From assembly GCA_947371865.1 (NCBI GenBank), contig CANBRH010000010.1, forward strand, positions 1-31,201: DNA of 31,201 bases. The letters are read 5' to 3'. How positions within the stretch are numbered: position 1 is the stretch's first letter; every line of letters begins with the position of its first letter. The stretch is from Actinomycetota bacterium. Lineage in GTDB: Bacteria; Actinomycetota; Actinomycetes; Nanopelagicales; Nanopelagicaceae. The position numbers and the translations under genes were made by a program. Below, piece after piece: positions 13,996-22,304 of this stretch. The notes under the pieces were generated by a model. The model was given only the letters and a program-made list of their open reading frames with translations, did not search any database and was not told the DNA's origin.

Positions 13996-15990
13996 ATGTC
14001 CTCCTTGATTAAAGTCACCGTTGATGGTGCGGCACGCGAGATTGGCGGCGAAGATCGCCCGACGCATCTCTACAGCGAGCGCCCAGAAGTAGTCGTAGCT
14101 CGCGTTAACGGAATAATCAAAGATTTGTGGACCGAACTTCAAGATGGCGATGTTGTCGAAGCAATCGAGATCTCTTCTTCCGAAGGTTTGGCAGTTCTGC
14201 GGCACTCGACCGCGCACGTTTTGGCGCAAGCAGTTCAAGAAGTCTTTCCTGAGACCAAGCTAGGTATTGGACCTCCGATCACCGATGGTTTCTATTACGA
14301 CTTTGATCCTGAGCGCCCGTTCACTCCCGAAGATCTGGAAAAATTAGAAAGCGCCATGAAGAAGATCGTGAAAGCCGGACAGCGATTCCGCCGTCGGGTA
14401 GTCACTGATCAAGAAGCCTTAGCCGAGCTCGCCTCAGAGCCATACAAGTGCGAACTAATTGGATTGAAATCCACCGCAACAGATGACGAATCTGCGGTGG
14501 AGGTTGGTGCCGGCGAACTCACCATCTATGACAATTTAGGTCGCGATGGTCAACCTGCATGGAGTGATCTCTGCCGCGGCCCACATCTGCCCAGCACTAA
14601 ATTGATTCCGGCATTCAAATTGATGAGATCGGCAGCCGCCTATTGGCGAGGTTCGGAAAAGAACCCCATGTTGCAACGCATTTACGGAACAGCTTGGCCG
14701 TCGCAGGAAGCACTCGATGGCTACCTAGAACTATTGGCAGAGGCGGAGAAGCGCGATCACCGTCGTTTGGGTGCCGAACTTGATCTTTTTTCCTTCCCAG
14801 AGGAAATTGGTTCTGGATTAGCCGTGTTTCATCCCAAAGGTGGAATTGTGCGCCGAGCGATGGAAGATTATTCGCGCGTTCGCCATGAAGAAGAGGGTTA
14901 TCAATTCGTTTACTCACCTCATCTCACTAAAGCTGCGCTTTTCGAAACCTCAGGGCACCTAGATTGGTATTCCGAAGGCATGTATCCGCCTATGGTGATG
15001 GATGAAGAACTTCACACTGACGGCACGATAAAGCGAGCAGGGCAGAAGTACTACATGAAACCCATGAACTGCCCATTCCATACTTTGATCTATCGCTCCA
15101 ACGGTCGTTCCTATCGCGAACTTCCGATTCGACTTTTTGAATTCGGAACCGTCTATCGATATGAAAAATCTGGAGTTATCCACGGATTAACTCGCGCCCG
15201 AGGCTTCACTCAGGATGACGCTCACATTTATTGCACCAAAGAGCAAATGGCGGGAGAACTTGATTCTCTTTTGACCTTCGTACTTAATTTGCTGCGTGAC
15301 TACGGTCTCGATGATTTCTATCTTGAACTCTCTACCCGAAATCCGGATAAATCCGTGGGCGAAGAATCGGACTGGGAAGAAGCGACAAACGCTCTCCGTC
15401 TAGCAGCTGAAAAGCAGAACCTGGAATTGGTTTTGGATCCAGGCGGAGCCGCCTTCTACGGCCCAAAGATTTCTGTTCAAGCCAAGGATGCCATCGGTCG
15501 CACCTGGCAAATGTCTACAATTCAAGTTGATTTCCAGTTGCCGCAACGCTTCGACATCGAATATCAGGCATCCGATGGCAGCAAGCAACAACCGGTCATG
15601 ATTCACCGAGCACTATTCGGTTCCATTGAACGTTTCTTCGGAGTACTCACAGAGCATTATGCCGGTGCATTCCCACCGTGGCTGGCTCCAGTGCAAGTTC
15701 GCGCAATCCCGGTAGCCGAAGCATTCTTGCCGTACCTTCAAGAAATATCGGTGCGGATGCGCAAAGCCGGAATTCGCATCGACGTAGATACTTCAACAGA
15801 TCGTTTCCAAAAGAAGATTCGCAATGCCCAGATGGAAAAAATCCCATTCATGATTATTGCCGGTGAGGAAGATCAGTTGGCCGGAGCGGTTTCGTTCCGC
15901 TTCCGCGACGGTGAACAGCGAAATGGAATTCCTATCGACGAGGCGATCGCTGAAGTTTTGGAAACAATAAAGAACCGCAAGCAAGTTTGA
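13996..15990 (+). CDS. thrS: Threonyl-tRNA synthetase
   Basis: A 664-residue class II synthetase charging tRNA-Thr. Domain order: TGS (about 1–60, LIKVTVDGAAREI), editing domain with HSTAH (H70, H74) and CRGPH, catalytic core with motif 2 (RYEKSGVIHGLTRARGFTQD) and zinc ligands C359 (MNCPFH), H410 (DDAHIYC) and H537 (MIHRALFGS), motif 3 before PPWLAPVQ, and the anticodon-binding domain (VRAIPVAEAFLPYLQEIS). Length is normal. It is followed 2 nt later by the HIT gene, as in Mycobacterium (Rv2614c–Rv2613c). The frame extends upstream into pabC, but homology and the -10 element support 13996. Confidence 0.97.
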   Translation: MSSLIKVTVDGAAREIGGEDRPTHLYSERPEVVVARVNGIIKDLWTELQDGDVVEAIEISSSEGLAVLRHSTAHVLAQAVQEVFPETKLGIGPPITDGFYYDFDPERPFTPEDLEKLESAMKKIVKAGQRFRRRVVTDQEALAELASEPYKCELIGLKSTATDDESAVEVGAGELTIYDNLGRDGQPAWSDLCRGPHLPSTKLIPAFKLMRSAAAYWRGSEKNPMLQRIYGTAWPSQEALDGYLELLAEAEKRDHRRLGAELDLFSFPEEIGSGLAVFHPKGGIVRRAMEDYSRVRHEEEGYQFVYSPHLTKAALFETSGHLDWYSEGMYPPMVMDEELHTDGTIKRAGQKYYMKPMNCPFHTLIYRSNGRSYRELPIRLFEFGTVYRYEKSGVIHGLTRARGFTQDDAHIYCTKEQMAGELDSLLTFVLNLLRDYGLDDFYLELSTRNPDKSVGEESDWEEATNALRLAAEKQNLELVLDPGGAAFYGPKISVQAKDAIGRTWQMSTIQVDFQLPQRFDIEYQASDGSKQQPVMIHRALFGSIERFFGVLTEHYAGAFPPWLAPVQVRAIPVAEAFLPYLQEISVRMRKAGIRIDVDTSTDRFQKKIRNAQMEKIPFMIIAGEEDQLAGAVSFRFRDGEQRNGIPIDEAIAEVLETIKNRKQV

Positions 15991-15992
15991 TC

Positions 15993-16535
15993 ATGAGCGA
16001 TGAAGTTCTCACCGGGGGAGTTGGAATGCCCGACCCTTGGCAACGGCTGTGGGCGCCTCATCGAATGGAGTATCTGTCGGGGGAGAACCGTCCGCTGCCG
16101 GAGAACGATGTTCCCTGTCCATTCTGTCGCATCCCAACGCTTGAGGATCGTGCTGGCTTAATCGTTGCTCGTGGCGTTGAGGCCTACGTCGTCATGAATC
16201 TCTATCCCTATAACGCCGGACATCTTCTTGTGTGCGCATATCGGCATGTTGCGGATTTGACCGATTTAACGGAGACAGAGAGAAATGAAATTGCGGCGTT
16301 ATCTGCGCATGCGATGCGCACGCTGCGCAAAGTCAGCCAACCCGCCGGATTTAATTTAGGAATGAATCAAGGTGCTGTATCAGGAGCCGGAGTTGCTGCA
16401 CATATTCATCAGCACGTAGTGCCCCGGTGGGCAGGCGATGCGAACTTCATGCCCGTTATTGGATTAACCAAAGTTTTGCCCCAACTTCTTGAACGAACAC
16501 GTGATGATCTAGCTTCGGCTTGGAATCTTTCTTAA
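15993..16535 (+). CDS. HIT-domain protein, Ap4A phosphorylase-like (Rv2613c type)
   Basis: A 180-residue histidine-triad protein with the catalytic motif HIHQHVVPRW (H137, H139, H141). A CPFC pair (C42, C45) probably binds zinc, followed by RIPTLEDRAGLIVARG and MNLYPYNAGHLLVCAYRHV. The sequence follows mycobacterial Rv2613c closely (QRLW.P.RM.YL, NLYPYN.GHL, VVPRW.GDANF), a protein characterised as diadenosine tetraphosphate phosphorylase. That biochemistry is transferred by homology. Ap4A is a synthetase side product, which makes the neighbouring thrS meaningful. ATG 15993 lies 2 nt after thrS. The last 27 nt overlap the convergent gene at 16509. Confidence 0.9.
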   Translation: MSDEVLTGGVGMPDPWQRLWAPHRMEYLSGENRPLPENDVPCPFCRIPTLEDRAGLIVARGVEAYVVMNLYPYNAGHLLVCAYRHVADLTDLTETERNEIAALSAHAMRTLRKVSQPAGFNLGMNQGAVSGAGVAAHIHQHVVPRWAGDANFMPVIGLTKVLPQLLERTRDDLASAWNLS

Positions 16536-17099
16536 CCATTCCAGAATTTCTGCCAGTCCAAGTTTTATATGAATCGCTGTTGGAATGGCTGGAAAGACGA
16601 GAGCGTTGGCAAAAGGCTCATCGCCAGCACTTTCGATTTGCTCGAGAAATTCTTCTCTAAATTCTGCTACTAGTTCTTTATGTTCAGGGTCACTCTCGAT
16701 GGTGCGCTTCAATCCCAATGTGTAATCAGTGATCAACTGCGTTTCGAGAGAAATGACTGCTGTCGGAAAACCTTCAGCGGAGTGCAGAACGAGGTAGGGC
16801 GTAATGACGGGATCTAATGTTTTGCCCACAATGGCGCTCATATCCTCAAAGTCGATCTCACTTTTCTCCAAGTCGACTATCGCAACAATGCTGGGCAAGT
16901 AGATTTCTCGGGCCCGTTGCCAATCTTCGGTCATTCCAGGCGCAAACCCATCCACGGCGCTGACACAAAAAATAGCTACGTCGGCTTCGTCTAATGGCTG
17001 GGGGGATAGAGCAAGGGCTGAAGCCAGATCCTCACTTCCAGGACCGCTGAAATTTACGCGTAAATCGGTCGAATCGGCTGGAAAAATTAGGTTGCTCAC
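16509..17099 (-). CDS. Degenerate translational-GTPase-like protein (EF-G G-domain remnant), function unknown
   Basis: A 196-residue acidic soluble protein on the strand opposite to its neighbours. The stretch DEADVAIFCVSAVDGFAPGM with TEDWQRAREIYLPSIVAIVDLEKSEIDFEDM resembles the part of EF-G-like G domains after the G3 motif (V.SA.DGV…W..A…P.I…K.D…DF), and PANAL-type C-terminal text (VFPAIPTA…AEILEWLRKIPS) fits the end of that domain. No P-loop (GxxxxGKS) or DxPG motif is visible, and the NKxD position reads VDLE, so GTP binding is doubtful. GTG 17099 is supported by TAGGCT 8 nt upstream. It sits between the HIT gene and pgsA, a position not otherwise expected in this block. The homology is inferred by eye. 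Confidence 0.6.
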   Translation of the reverse strand: MSNLIFPADSTDLRVNFSGPGSEDLASALALSPQPLDEADVAIFCVSAVDGFAPGMTEDWQRAREIYLPSIVAIVDLEKSEIDFEDMSAIVGKTLDPVITPYLVLHSAEGFPTAVISLETQLITDYTLGLKRTIESDPEHKELVAEFREEFLEQIESAGDEPFANALVFPAIPTAIHIKLGLAEILEWLRKIPSRS

Positions 17100-17107
17100 G
17101 GCGGACA

Positions 17108-17117
17108 AGCCTACGAT
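17108..17117. promoter_or_regulatory. Overlapping divergent -10 elements
   Basis: The 10-mer AGCCTACGAT contains TAGGCT on the minus strand (17113–17108, 8 nt before GTG 17099) and TACGAT on the plus strand (17112–17117, 7 nt before ATG 17125). They share the TA dinucleotide, so the two genes probably cannot be initiated at once. Confidence 0.5.
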
Positions 17118-17124
17118 GGTATTG

Positions 17125-17727
17125 ATGCTTCAAGGTTCCCTTAGACCCCCAATCACCCGACTCATTACGCCTTTGTGTCGAGGTCTATTGGCGATGGGTT
17201 TGAGTGCCAACATGGTGAGTTCGCTTGGAGCTATTGGAACCGTTGTTTCGGTGCTCTACTTCTACCCTCGTGGCCAATTTGTAGTCGGCACTCTTGTGAC
17301 TCTGTTCTTTATCCTTTTTGACCTGCTCGACGGAACTATGGCCAGACTCTCCGAGTCAGGTTCCAGTACGTGGGGAGCCCTTCTCGATTCGACCCTAGAT
17401 CGCGTCAGTGATGCCAGCATTTTGGCTGGAGTCATGCTCTACCTCGTCGATCGGAATGATGTGCTTGTCTCTGTAGTGGTTATAGCCCTAGTTGCTGGCG
17501 GTTTAGTTTCTTATATTAAAGCCCGGGCCGAATCTTTAGATATCGCTTGCGAAGGTGGGATCGCTGAGCGAACCGAAAGACTCATCGTCGCCTTGCTCTC
17601 CATTGCCCTGGCTGGGTTTCATGTTCCCTTTAGTCTGGCGATCGGTATGTGGCTCCTAGCAATAGCAAGTGTCTATACCTGCCTTGAGCGGCTGCGCATT
17701 GTTTTCATTGCTACGCGGAAGGCATAG
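17125..17727 (+). CDS. pgsA: Phosphatidylinositol (phosphate) synthase, CDP-alcohol phosphatidyltransferase
   Basis: A 200-residue integral membrane enzyme with about six hydrophobic segments. The CDP-alcohol phosphotransferase motif is complete: D66, D69-G70, A73-R74, G84, D88 and D92 (within DLLDGTMAR and GALLDSTLDRVSD). SYIKARAE and ERTERL match mycobacterial PgsA1 (Rv2612c), which joins CDP-diacylglycerol to inositol-phosphate. That assignment fits the acyltransferase and pimA downstream. ATG 17125 gives an N-terminus (MLQGSLRPPITRLITP) aligned with PgsA1 and has TACGAT 7 nt upstream; ATG 17116 and TTG 17092 are less likely. Confidence 0.93.
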   Translation: MLQGSLRPPITRLITPLCRGLLAMGLSANMVSSLGAIGTVVSVLYFYPRGQFVVGTLVTLFFILFDLLDGTMARLSESGSSTWGALLDSTLDRVSDASILAGVMLYLVDRNDVLVSVVVIALVAGGLVSYIKARAESLDIACEGGIAERTERLIVALLSIALAGFHVPFSLAIGMWLLAIASVYTCLERLRIVFIATRKA

Positions 17728-17733
17728 CTGCGT

Positions 17734-18627
17734 ATGACATCACTCATCATCTATTGGGCATACGCCCTGGCTTGGCGAGCCACTCGGTTATTACCGGAAT
17801 CTTGGGCATACGGGTTGGCAAATCGCGTTGCCGATCGCATTTATGTAAAGAATGGCAAACAAATTGAAAGGATGCGCAGTAATTTTGCTCGTATACATCC
17901 GGGCCTTGTTTCTGCAGAACTAGAAATGCTGGTGAAGGAAGGTATGCGTTCATACCTTCGATACTGGTGTGACACTTTTAGGTTTCCGAACTGGAGTCAA
18001 GAGCGGATTGTCTCCAGTGTTGTAGTCGAAAATGAAGAGTTCCTGCGCGATCCAATTCGCCAAGGACGCGGGTGCATTGTTTCATTGCCACATGCCGGCA
18101 ATTGGGATCACGCCGGTGCGTATTTCTGCGCTACGGGAATTCCCCTCACGACTGTGGCAGAGCACTTAGACCCGGAGAAATTATTTAGAAAATTTTTGGA
18201 TTACCGCCAGCAGATCGGCATGGAAGTGCTGGATCTAGATTCTCGAGTTATCGCAACGCTTGCGCAGCGTTTGCGAGCTGGAAAACTTGTGGCCCTTGTT
18301 GCTGATCGCGATCTCTCCAAATCTGGTGTTTCAGTTTCATTTGGGGGAGGACCGGCACGCATGCCAGCCGGGCCAGCCATCCTTTCGCTACAAACTGGCG
18401 CGCCATTGATCACCGCTTTTGTGAAATATGAACAGCTGGGCATTCGCATTATTTTCGAGGGAGAAGTCCCCATTCCGCAATCAGGAACCCAGACCGAAAA
18501 GATCGCGAAGATGACGCAGATCTGTGCCGATAGATTCGCACGACGTATAGCCGAGAACACCAGCGATTGGCATATGTTGCAGCGAATTTGGGTTGATGGC
18601 GACTTTCAGGATCGTGGCGCAGAATGA
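17734..18627 (+). CDS. patA: Phosphatidylinositol mannoside acyltransferase (PatA type)
   Basis: A 297-residue member of the LpxL/HtrB-like lysophospholipid acyltransferase family. The catalytic HX4D motif is H120…D125 in LPHAGNWDHAG, and ALVADRDLSKSGVSVSFGGG with MPAGPAILSLQTGAPLI matches the downstream part of the family. The N-terminus carries a hydrophobic/amphipathic stretch suited to membrane association. In Mycobacterium the homologue between pgsA1 and pimA (Rv2611c, PatA) transfers palmitate to the mannose of PIM. The gene starts 6 nt after pgsA, and its TGA overlaps the pimA start. Confidence 0.92.
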   Translation: MTSLIIYWAYALAWRATRLLPESWAYGLANRVADRIYVKNGKQIERMRSNFARIHPGLVSAELEMLVKEGMRSYLRYWCDTFRFPNWSQERIVSSVVVENEEFLRDPIRQGRGCIVSLPHAGNWDHAGAYFCATGIPLTTVAEHLDPEKLFRKFLDYRQQIGMEVLDLDSRVIATLAQRLRAGKLVALVADRDLSKSGVSVSFGGGPARMPAGPAILSLQTGAPLITAFVKYEQLGIRIIFEGEVPIPQSGTQTEKIAKMTQICADRFARRIAENTSDWHMLQRIWVDGDFQDRGAE

Positions 18628-19805
18628 AATCTTCCAAAAGATTGAAAATAGGGATGGTTTGTCCTTACGGATGGGATACGCCCGGTGGAGTTCAGATTCA
18701 TATAAAAGAACTCGCAGAGTTCCTGATTCGTGCCGGACACGAAGTTTCAGTCTTCGCACCAGTAAGTGATGATTCGCTGATTTCCGAGCCATGGTTAGTT
18801 TCGGCAGGTAGACCTGTTTCCATTCCATATAACGGCGCAGTAGCTCGCATTCTTTTTGGACCAGTTGCATCGTCGCGGGTTCGTCAGTGGATTTCATCCG
18901 GGAATTTTGATTTGTTGCATTTACACGAACCAGCGATCCCATCACTTTCACTTCTCGCCTGTTGGGCCGCTGATGGTCCGATGGTCGGCACGTTTCATGC
19001 TGCGTCGGCGAAGCAAAAGGCCATCACTGCGGTCGGGCCAATTTTGGAGCCAGTCTTAGAGAAACTAACGGCTCGGATTGCCGTCAGCGAAATGGCGCGG
19101 CAAACACTCAAAGATCATTTTGATACAGAGGCAGTCGTGATTCCTAACGGCTTAGAAACTTCAAAATTTGAAGTAGACGATGAGAATCCAGATTGGGTGG
19201 GAGAACCCACTATTGGATTCATCGGCCGCTTTGATGAACCTCGTAAAGGCTTGGAAATTTTGATCGCCGCACTTCCTGAAACATTGAAGACTTTTCCACA
19301 GCTCAAAGTGCTGATCGCCGGACCTGGTGAGAAAGCCGAGTTTTTGAAGAAGATTGACCCCGTGCTGCATTCCAGGTTGACTTTCTTGGGGAAATTGAGC
19401 GAAGCGGACAAAGTTAAGTTCTTTCACTCTATTGATGCTTATATTGCGCCTAACACTGGAGGGGAGTCGTTCGGGATTATCCTCACCGAAGCCATGGCTT
19501 CTGGCACGGCCATTTTGGCCAGTGATATTCCGGCGTTTTCCCAGCTTCTTAACTATGGTGAATTCGGTTCGCTCTTCACTTCTGAGGATGCGCACGACCT
19601 TGCAGCCAAATTAACGGCGCTGTTGAGTGATGAATCAGGGAGACACACGCTAGCTGCCAAGGGTTTACTCCAATCTCGCAAATATGATTGGAGCACTGTT
19701 GCCGAACAGATTTTGGATGTGTATGAAATGGTCCAAGTAGGGAACGGCAAAGTTTCTTTGAGCTCCGACAACCGAGTATGGAATCGGTTTAAAGCCAATG
19801 ACTAA
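18624..19805 (+). CDS. pimA: Phosphatidylinositol alpha-mannosyltransferase
   Basis: A 393-residue GT-B (GT4) glycosyltransferase. PimA adds the first mannose from GDP-mannose to phosphatidylinositol at the cytosolic membrane face. Visible features: GWDTPGGVQIH (16–26) at the acceptor/donor site, the PIPYNGAVARILFGP and LLHLHEPAIPSLSLLA segments, IGFIGRFDEPRKGLEIL at the start of the second Rossmann domain, and the EX7E motif E281…E289 in GGESFGIILTEAMASG. It follows mycobacterial PimA (Rv2610c) nearly throughout. Its start overlaps the patA stop as ATGA and its end overlaps the LemA-like gene by 8 nt. Confidence 0.95.
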   Translation: MKSSKRLKIGMVCPYGWDTPGGVQIHIKELAEFLIRAGHEVSVFAPVSDDSLISEPWLVSAGRPVSIPYNGAVARILFGPVASSRVRQWISSGNFDLLHLHEPAIPSLSLLACWAADGPMVGTFHAASAKQKAITAVGPILEPVLEKLTARIAVSEMARQTLKDHFDTEAVVIPNGLETSKFEVDDENPDWVGEPTIGFIGRFDEPRKGLEILIAALPETLKTFPQLKVLIAGPGEKAEFLKKIDPVLHSRLTFLGKLSEADKVKFFHSIDAYIAPNTGGESFGIILTEAMASGTAILASDIPAFSQLLNYGEFGSLFTSEDAHDLAAKLTALLSDESGRHTLAAKGLLQSRKYDWSTVAEQILDVYEMVQVGNGKVSLSSDNRVWNRFKAND

Positions 19806-20304
19806 ATCCCTCTTTCTCTTTGTCATTATTGTCTTGATTTTGGCTTGGTATCTTTCGTTTTCGGCCACACGCCTCGATCGACTTCACCACAGGGTCGAAA
19901 CCTCTTGGGAGCATTTAGATGCTTTGCTCCAGCGTCGAGCGGCGATCGCGTTGGATATTGCTCATAAATCCAATCTCGACCCTGCTACATATTTACTGCT
20001 CGCTTCCTCCGCTTTCCAGGCGAGAGAGGCAACCATCATCGAACGAAGTGAAGCAGAAAGCGCGCTTTCGGAATCTTTGCGTTTGCTGCAGAGTGATTCA
20101 CAAGATGTCACGGGGACGATTGCATTGAGTTCATTGGCCGAACTCGAATCGATTACCGATAAAATTAAGATGTCAATCAATATTCATCTCGAGGCAGTAA
20201 ACGCGGTTCGTAACCTTAGGTCGAAAGTAGTTTTTCGAGTTTTCCGATTAGCAGGTCATGCACCACTGCCAGTTCACTACGCCTTTGAGGATGATGTCCT
20301 ATGA
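19798..20304 (+). CDS. LemA-like single-pass membrane protein
   Basis: A 168-residue protein with an N-terminal transmembrane helix (LFLFVIIVLILAWYLSF, about 5–21). A mainly helical domain follows: RLDRLHHRVETSWEHLDALLQRR corresponds to the LemA segment in which a basic helix is followed by W..vd..L.rR. The C-terminus ends VFRVFRLAGHAPLPVHYAFE. LemA-family proteins have no defined biochemical role. The start overlaps pimA and the stop overlaps the next start as ATGA, so it is part of the PIM operon and may belong to the cell envelope. Confidence 0.7.
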   Translation: MTKSLFLFVIIVLILAWYLSFSATRLDRLHHRVETSWEHLDALLQRRAAIALDIAHKSNLDPATYLLLASSAFQAREATIIERSEAESALSESLRLLQSDSQDVTGTIALSSLAELESITDKIKMSINIHLEAVNAVRNLRSKVVFRVFRLAGHAPLPVHYAFEDDVL

Positions 20305-21344
20305 AAAAGTATTTTGCGATTTCTTGTGCAGCCATTTCACTTCTTATCCTTTCTGGATGTGGCGGTACGGCCACCCCTTCCGGAATTTCCACAGCGGTAA
20401 GCACTCCTACGCCCACACAAGTCGAGAAGAATTATTTAACAGGGTTACCCGGCACGAATTCGCGAGTTCTGGCAGTAAAGATTGATGACACTCGACAGGC
20501 TCATCCCCAAATTGGTTTGGAATTTGCCGATGTCGTGTACGTCGAACAAGTTGAAGGTGGTCTAACCCGTCTGGCAGCGATCTTTACTCAGCAACCGCCA
20601 ACAACGGTTGGCCCAGTCCGCTCTGCTCGTATTTCGGATCTAGACATCCTGGCCCAGTATGGTCGAGTGGGATTTGCATTCAGCGGTGCACAATCAAAGT
20701 TCTATCCGAAAATCACTGCCGCAAATTTGGTGAACTTGTCAGCTGATAGGAATTCATCGCATATTTACTATCGCGATTCTTCTCGGTCGGCGCCCACCAA
20801 TTTAATCCTGCGCGCTTCAGACCTCATGGACAAGGCAATCAGCAAAGACAATGCCCAAATCGACGTTATTAAGCCCATTGGTTTTACCTTTGGAACAGTA
20901 GGCAATTTTGGTACCACGATAACCGGCATGAAAGTGAAGTGGCCGGCTGCTGACTATGAAGCGACCTGGTCTGCAAGTGAATCGCGTTGGCTCCTCTCGC
21001 ACGATGGCCACCTAGATGTGGCGGCATCGGGCAAGGTATTGGGTTCGCCGACAATCATTCTTCAAAATGTCTCGATTACTAATTCTGAATACCGCGACCG
21101 AGAAGGTGGAATAACACCATTTAGCAACACGGTGGGAATTGGAACTGGTTATCTACTACGCGATGGTAAAGCCATTCCCATCAACTGGAGCCGGCCCAGC
21201 GCCACCAGCGGAACCACGTGGACTTTGGCCGATGGCTCGGTAGCAAACCTCAATCCTGGTCAAATCTGGGTGATGCTCACCGACCAAGAGCCCACTTTTA
21301 CCTACCCACCTTCAGCGAGCGCGAAGGCATCCCCGACTAAGTAG
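20301..21344 (+). CDS. DUF3048 (YerB-like) lipoprotein
   Basis: A 347-residue exported lipoprotein. The N-terminus has KK, a hydrophobic core (AISCAAISLLIL) and the lipobox LSGC with C20 as the lipidation site, followed by a low-complexity Thr/Ser/Pro linker. DUF3048 hallmarks are NYLTGLPG, VLAVKIDDTRQAHPQIGLEFADVVYVEQVEGGLTR (in parts), GPVRSARISDLDILAQYG and FAFSGAQSKFYPKI. The function of YerB-like proteins is unknown; an envelope location is predicted. It is the last gene of the pgsA–pimA run. Its TAG lies within a TAGACT that may start the pdxS promoter. Confidence 0.88.
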   Translation: MKKYFAISCAAISLLILSGCGGTATPSGISTAVSTPTPTQVEKNYLTGLPGTNSRVLAVKIDDTRQAHPQIGLEFADVVYVEQVEGGLTRLAAIFTQQPPTTVGPVRSARISDLDILAQYGRVGFAFSGAQSKFYPKITAANLVNLSADRNSSHIYYRDSSRSAPTNLILRASDLMDKAISKDNAQIDVIKPIGFTFGTVGNFGTTITGMKVKWPAADYEATWSASESRWLLSHDGHLDVAASGKVLGSPTIILQNVSITNSEYRDREGGITPFSNTVGIGTGYLLRDGKAIPINWSRPSATSGTTWTLADGSVANLNPGQIWVMLTDQEPTFTYPPSASAKASPTK

Positions 21345-21354
21345 ACTTAAGTCT
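21342..21354 (+). promoter_or_regulatory. Possible pdxST promoter element with palindrome
   Basis: TAGACT (21342–21347) overlaps the preceding stop codon, as it does in front of secD, and runs into the perfect 12-bp palindrome AGACTTAAGTCT (21343–21354). Unlike the leaderless cases, about 50 nt separate it from pdxS. Confidence 0.3.
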
Positions 21355-21392
21355 TCGAACCAGCTGGCTTACATTTCGTCAGAATAAGAATT

Positions 21393-21404
21393 TAGGAGAT
21401 TGTC
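21393..21404 (+). promoter_or_regulatory. Ribosome binding site of pdxS
   Basis: AGGAG followed by ATTGTC lies directly before ATG 21405. It is one of the few strong Shine-Dalgarno sites here, the others preceding the SDR, ruvC and secF. Confidence 0.65.
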
Positions 21405-22304
21405 ATGGCCGAGAACACCTCGCATTCAGTCGGTACTGCACGCGTAAAGCGCGGGATGGCAGAGATGCTCAAAGGTGGCGTCATCATGGATGTCGTTAAT
21501 GTTGAGCAAGCAAAGATTGCCGAAGAAGCCGGCGCTGTGGCTGTAATGGCACTTGAGCGAGTACCAGCCGATATTCGGGCCCAAGGTGGAGTCTCGCGCA
21601 TGTCCGACCCAGACATGATCGAAAAAATTCAGGCCGCGGTCTCTATTCCAGTGATGGCCAAGGCACGTATCGGACATTTTGTTGAAGCTCAGATTCTGGA
21701 GAGCTTGGGCGTGGACTACATTGACGAGTCCGAAGTCTTGACCCCGGCCGATTATGAAAACCACATCGATAAATGGAAATTCACCATTCCCTTTGTCTGT
21801 GGTGCCACCAATCTCGGCGAAGCACTTCGTCGCATTAATGAGGGTGCGGCGATGATCCGATCTAAAGGCGAAGCTGGTACGGGCGACGTTTCGAATGCAA
21901 CTACACATATGCGCAAAATCAGCGGTGAAATACGCCGACTCTCTTCCATGCGCGAAGACGAACTGTACGTCGCAGCAAAAGAACTTCAAGCCCCTTTCGA
22001 TCTGGTCAAAGAAGTAGCACTCACAGGCAAACTTCCTGTTGTTCTCTTCACAGCTGGTGGCATCGCCACTCCAGCTGACGCAGCCATGATGATGCAACTT
22101 GGCGCCGACGGAGTTTTTGTTGGTTCAGGAATCTTCAAATCTGGAGATCCCGCCAAGCGAGCAGCGGCATGCGTTAAAGCGGTCACCTACTTCACTGATG
22201 CAAAAATTGTTGCCGATGTCTCTCGTGGTTTGGGAGATGCCATGGTCGGAATCAATGTTGCCGACATTCCAGTTCCACACCGATTGGCTGAGCGAGGCTG
22301 GTAA
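21405..22304 (+). CDS. pdxS: Pyridoxal 5'-phosphate synthase, synthase subunit
   Basis: A 299-residue (beta/alpha)8 enzyme of the Pdx1 family. It assembles PLP from ribose-5-phosphate, glyceraldehyde-3-phosphate and ammonia. Key residues are visible: D29 in GGVIMDVVN, K86 in PVMAKARIGH (the lysine forming the sugar adduct) and K154 in RSKGEAGTG (the second swinging lysine). The text is almost invariant in the family. Start ATG 21405 has a good Shine-Dalgarno. Its stop overlaps the pdxT ATG by one base, giving the usual PdxS–PdxT complex unit. Confidence 0.98.
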   Translation: MAENTSHSVGTARVKRGMAEMLKGGVIMDVVNVEQAKIAEEAGAVAVMALERVPADIRAQGGVSRMSDPDMIEKIQAAVSIPVMAKARIGHFVEAQILESLGVDYIDESEVLTPADYENHIDKWKFTIPFVCGATNLGEALRRINEGAAMIRSKGEAGTGDVSNATTHMRKISGEIRRLSSMREDELYVAAKELQAPFDLVKEVALTGKLPVVLFTAGGIATPADAAMMMQLGADGVFVGSGIFKSGDPAKRAAACVKAVTYFTDAKIVADVSRGLGDAMVGINVADIPVPHRLAERGW

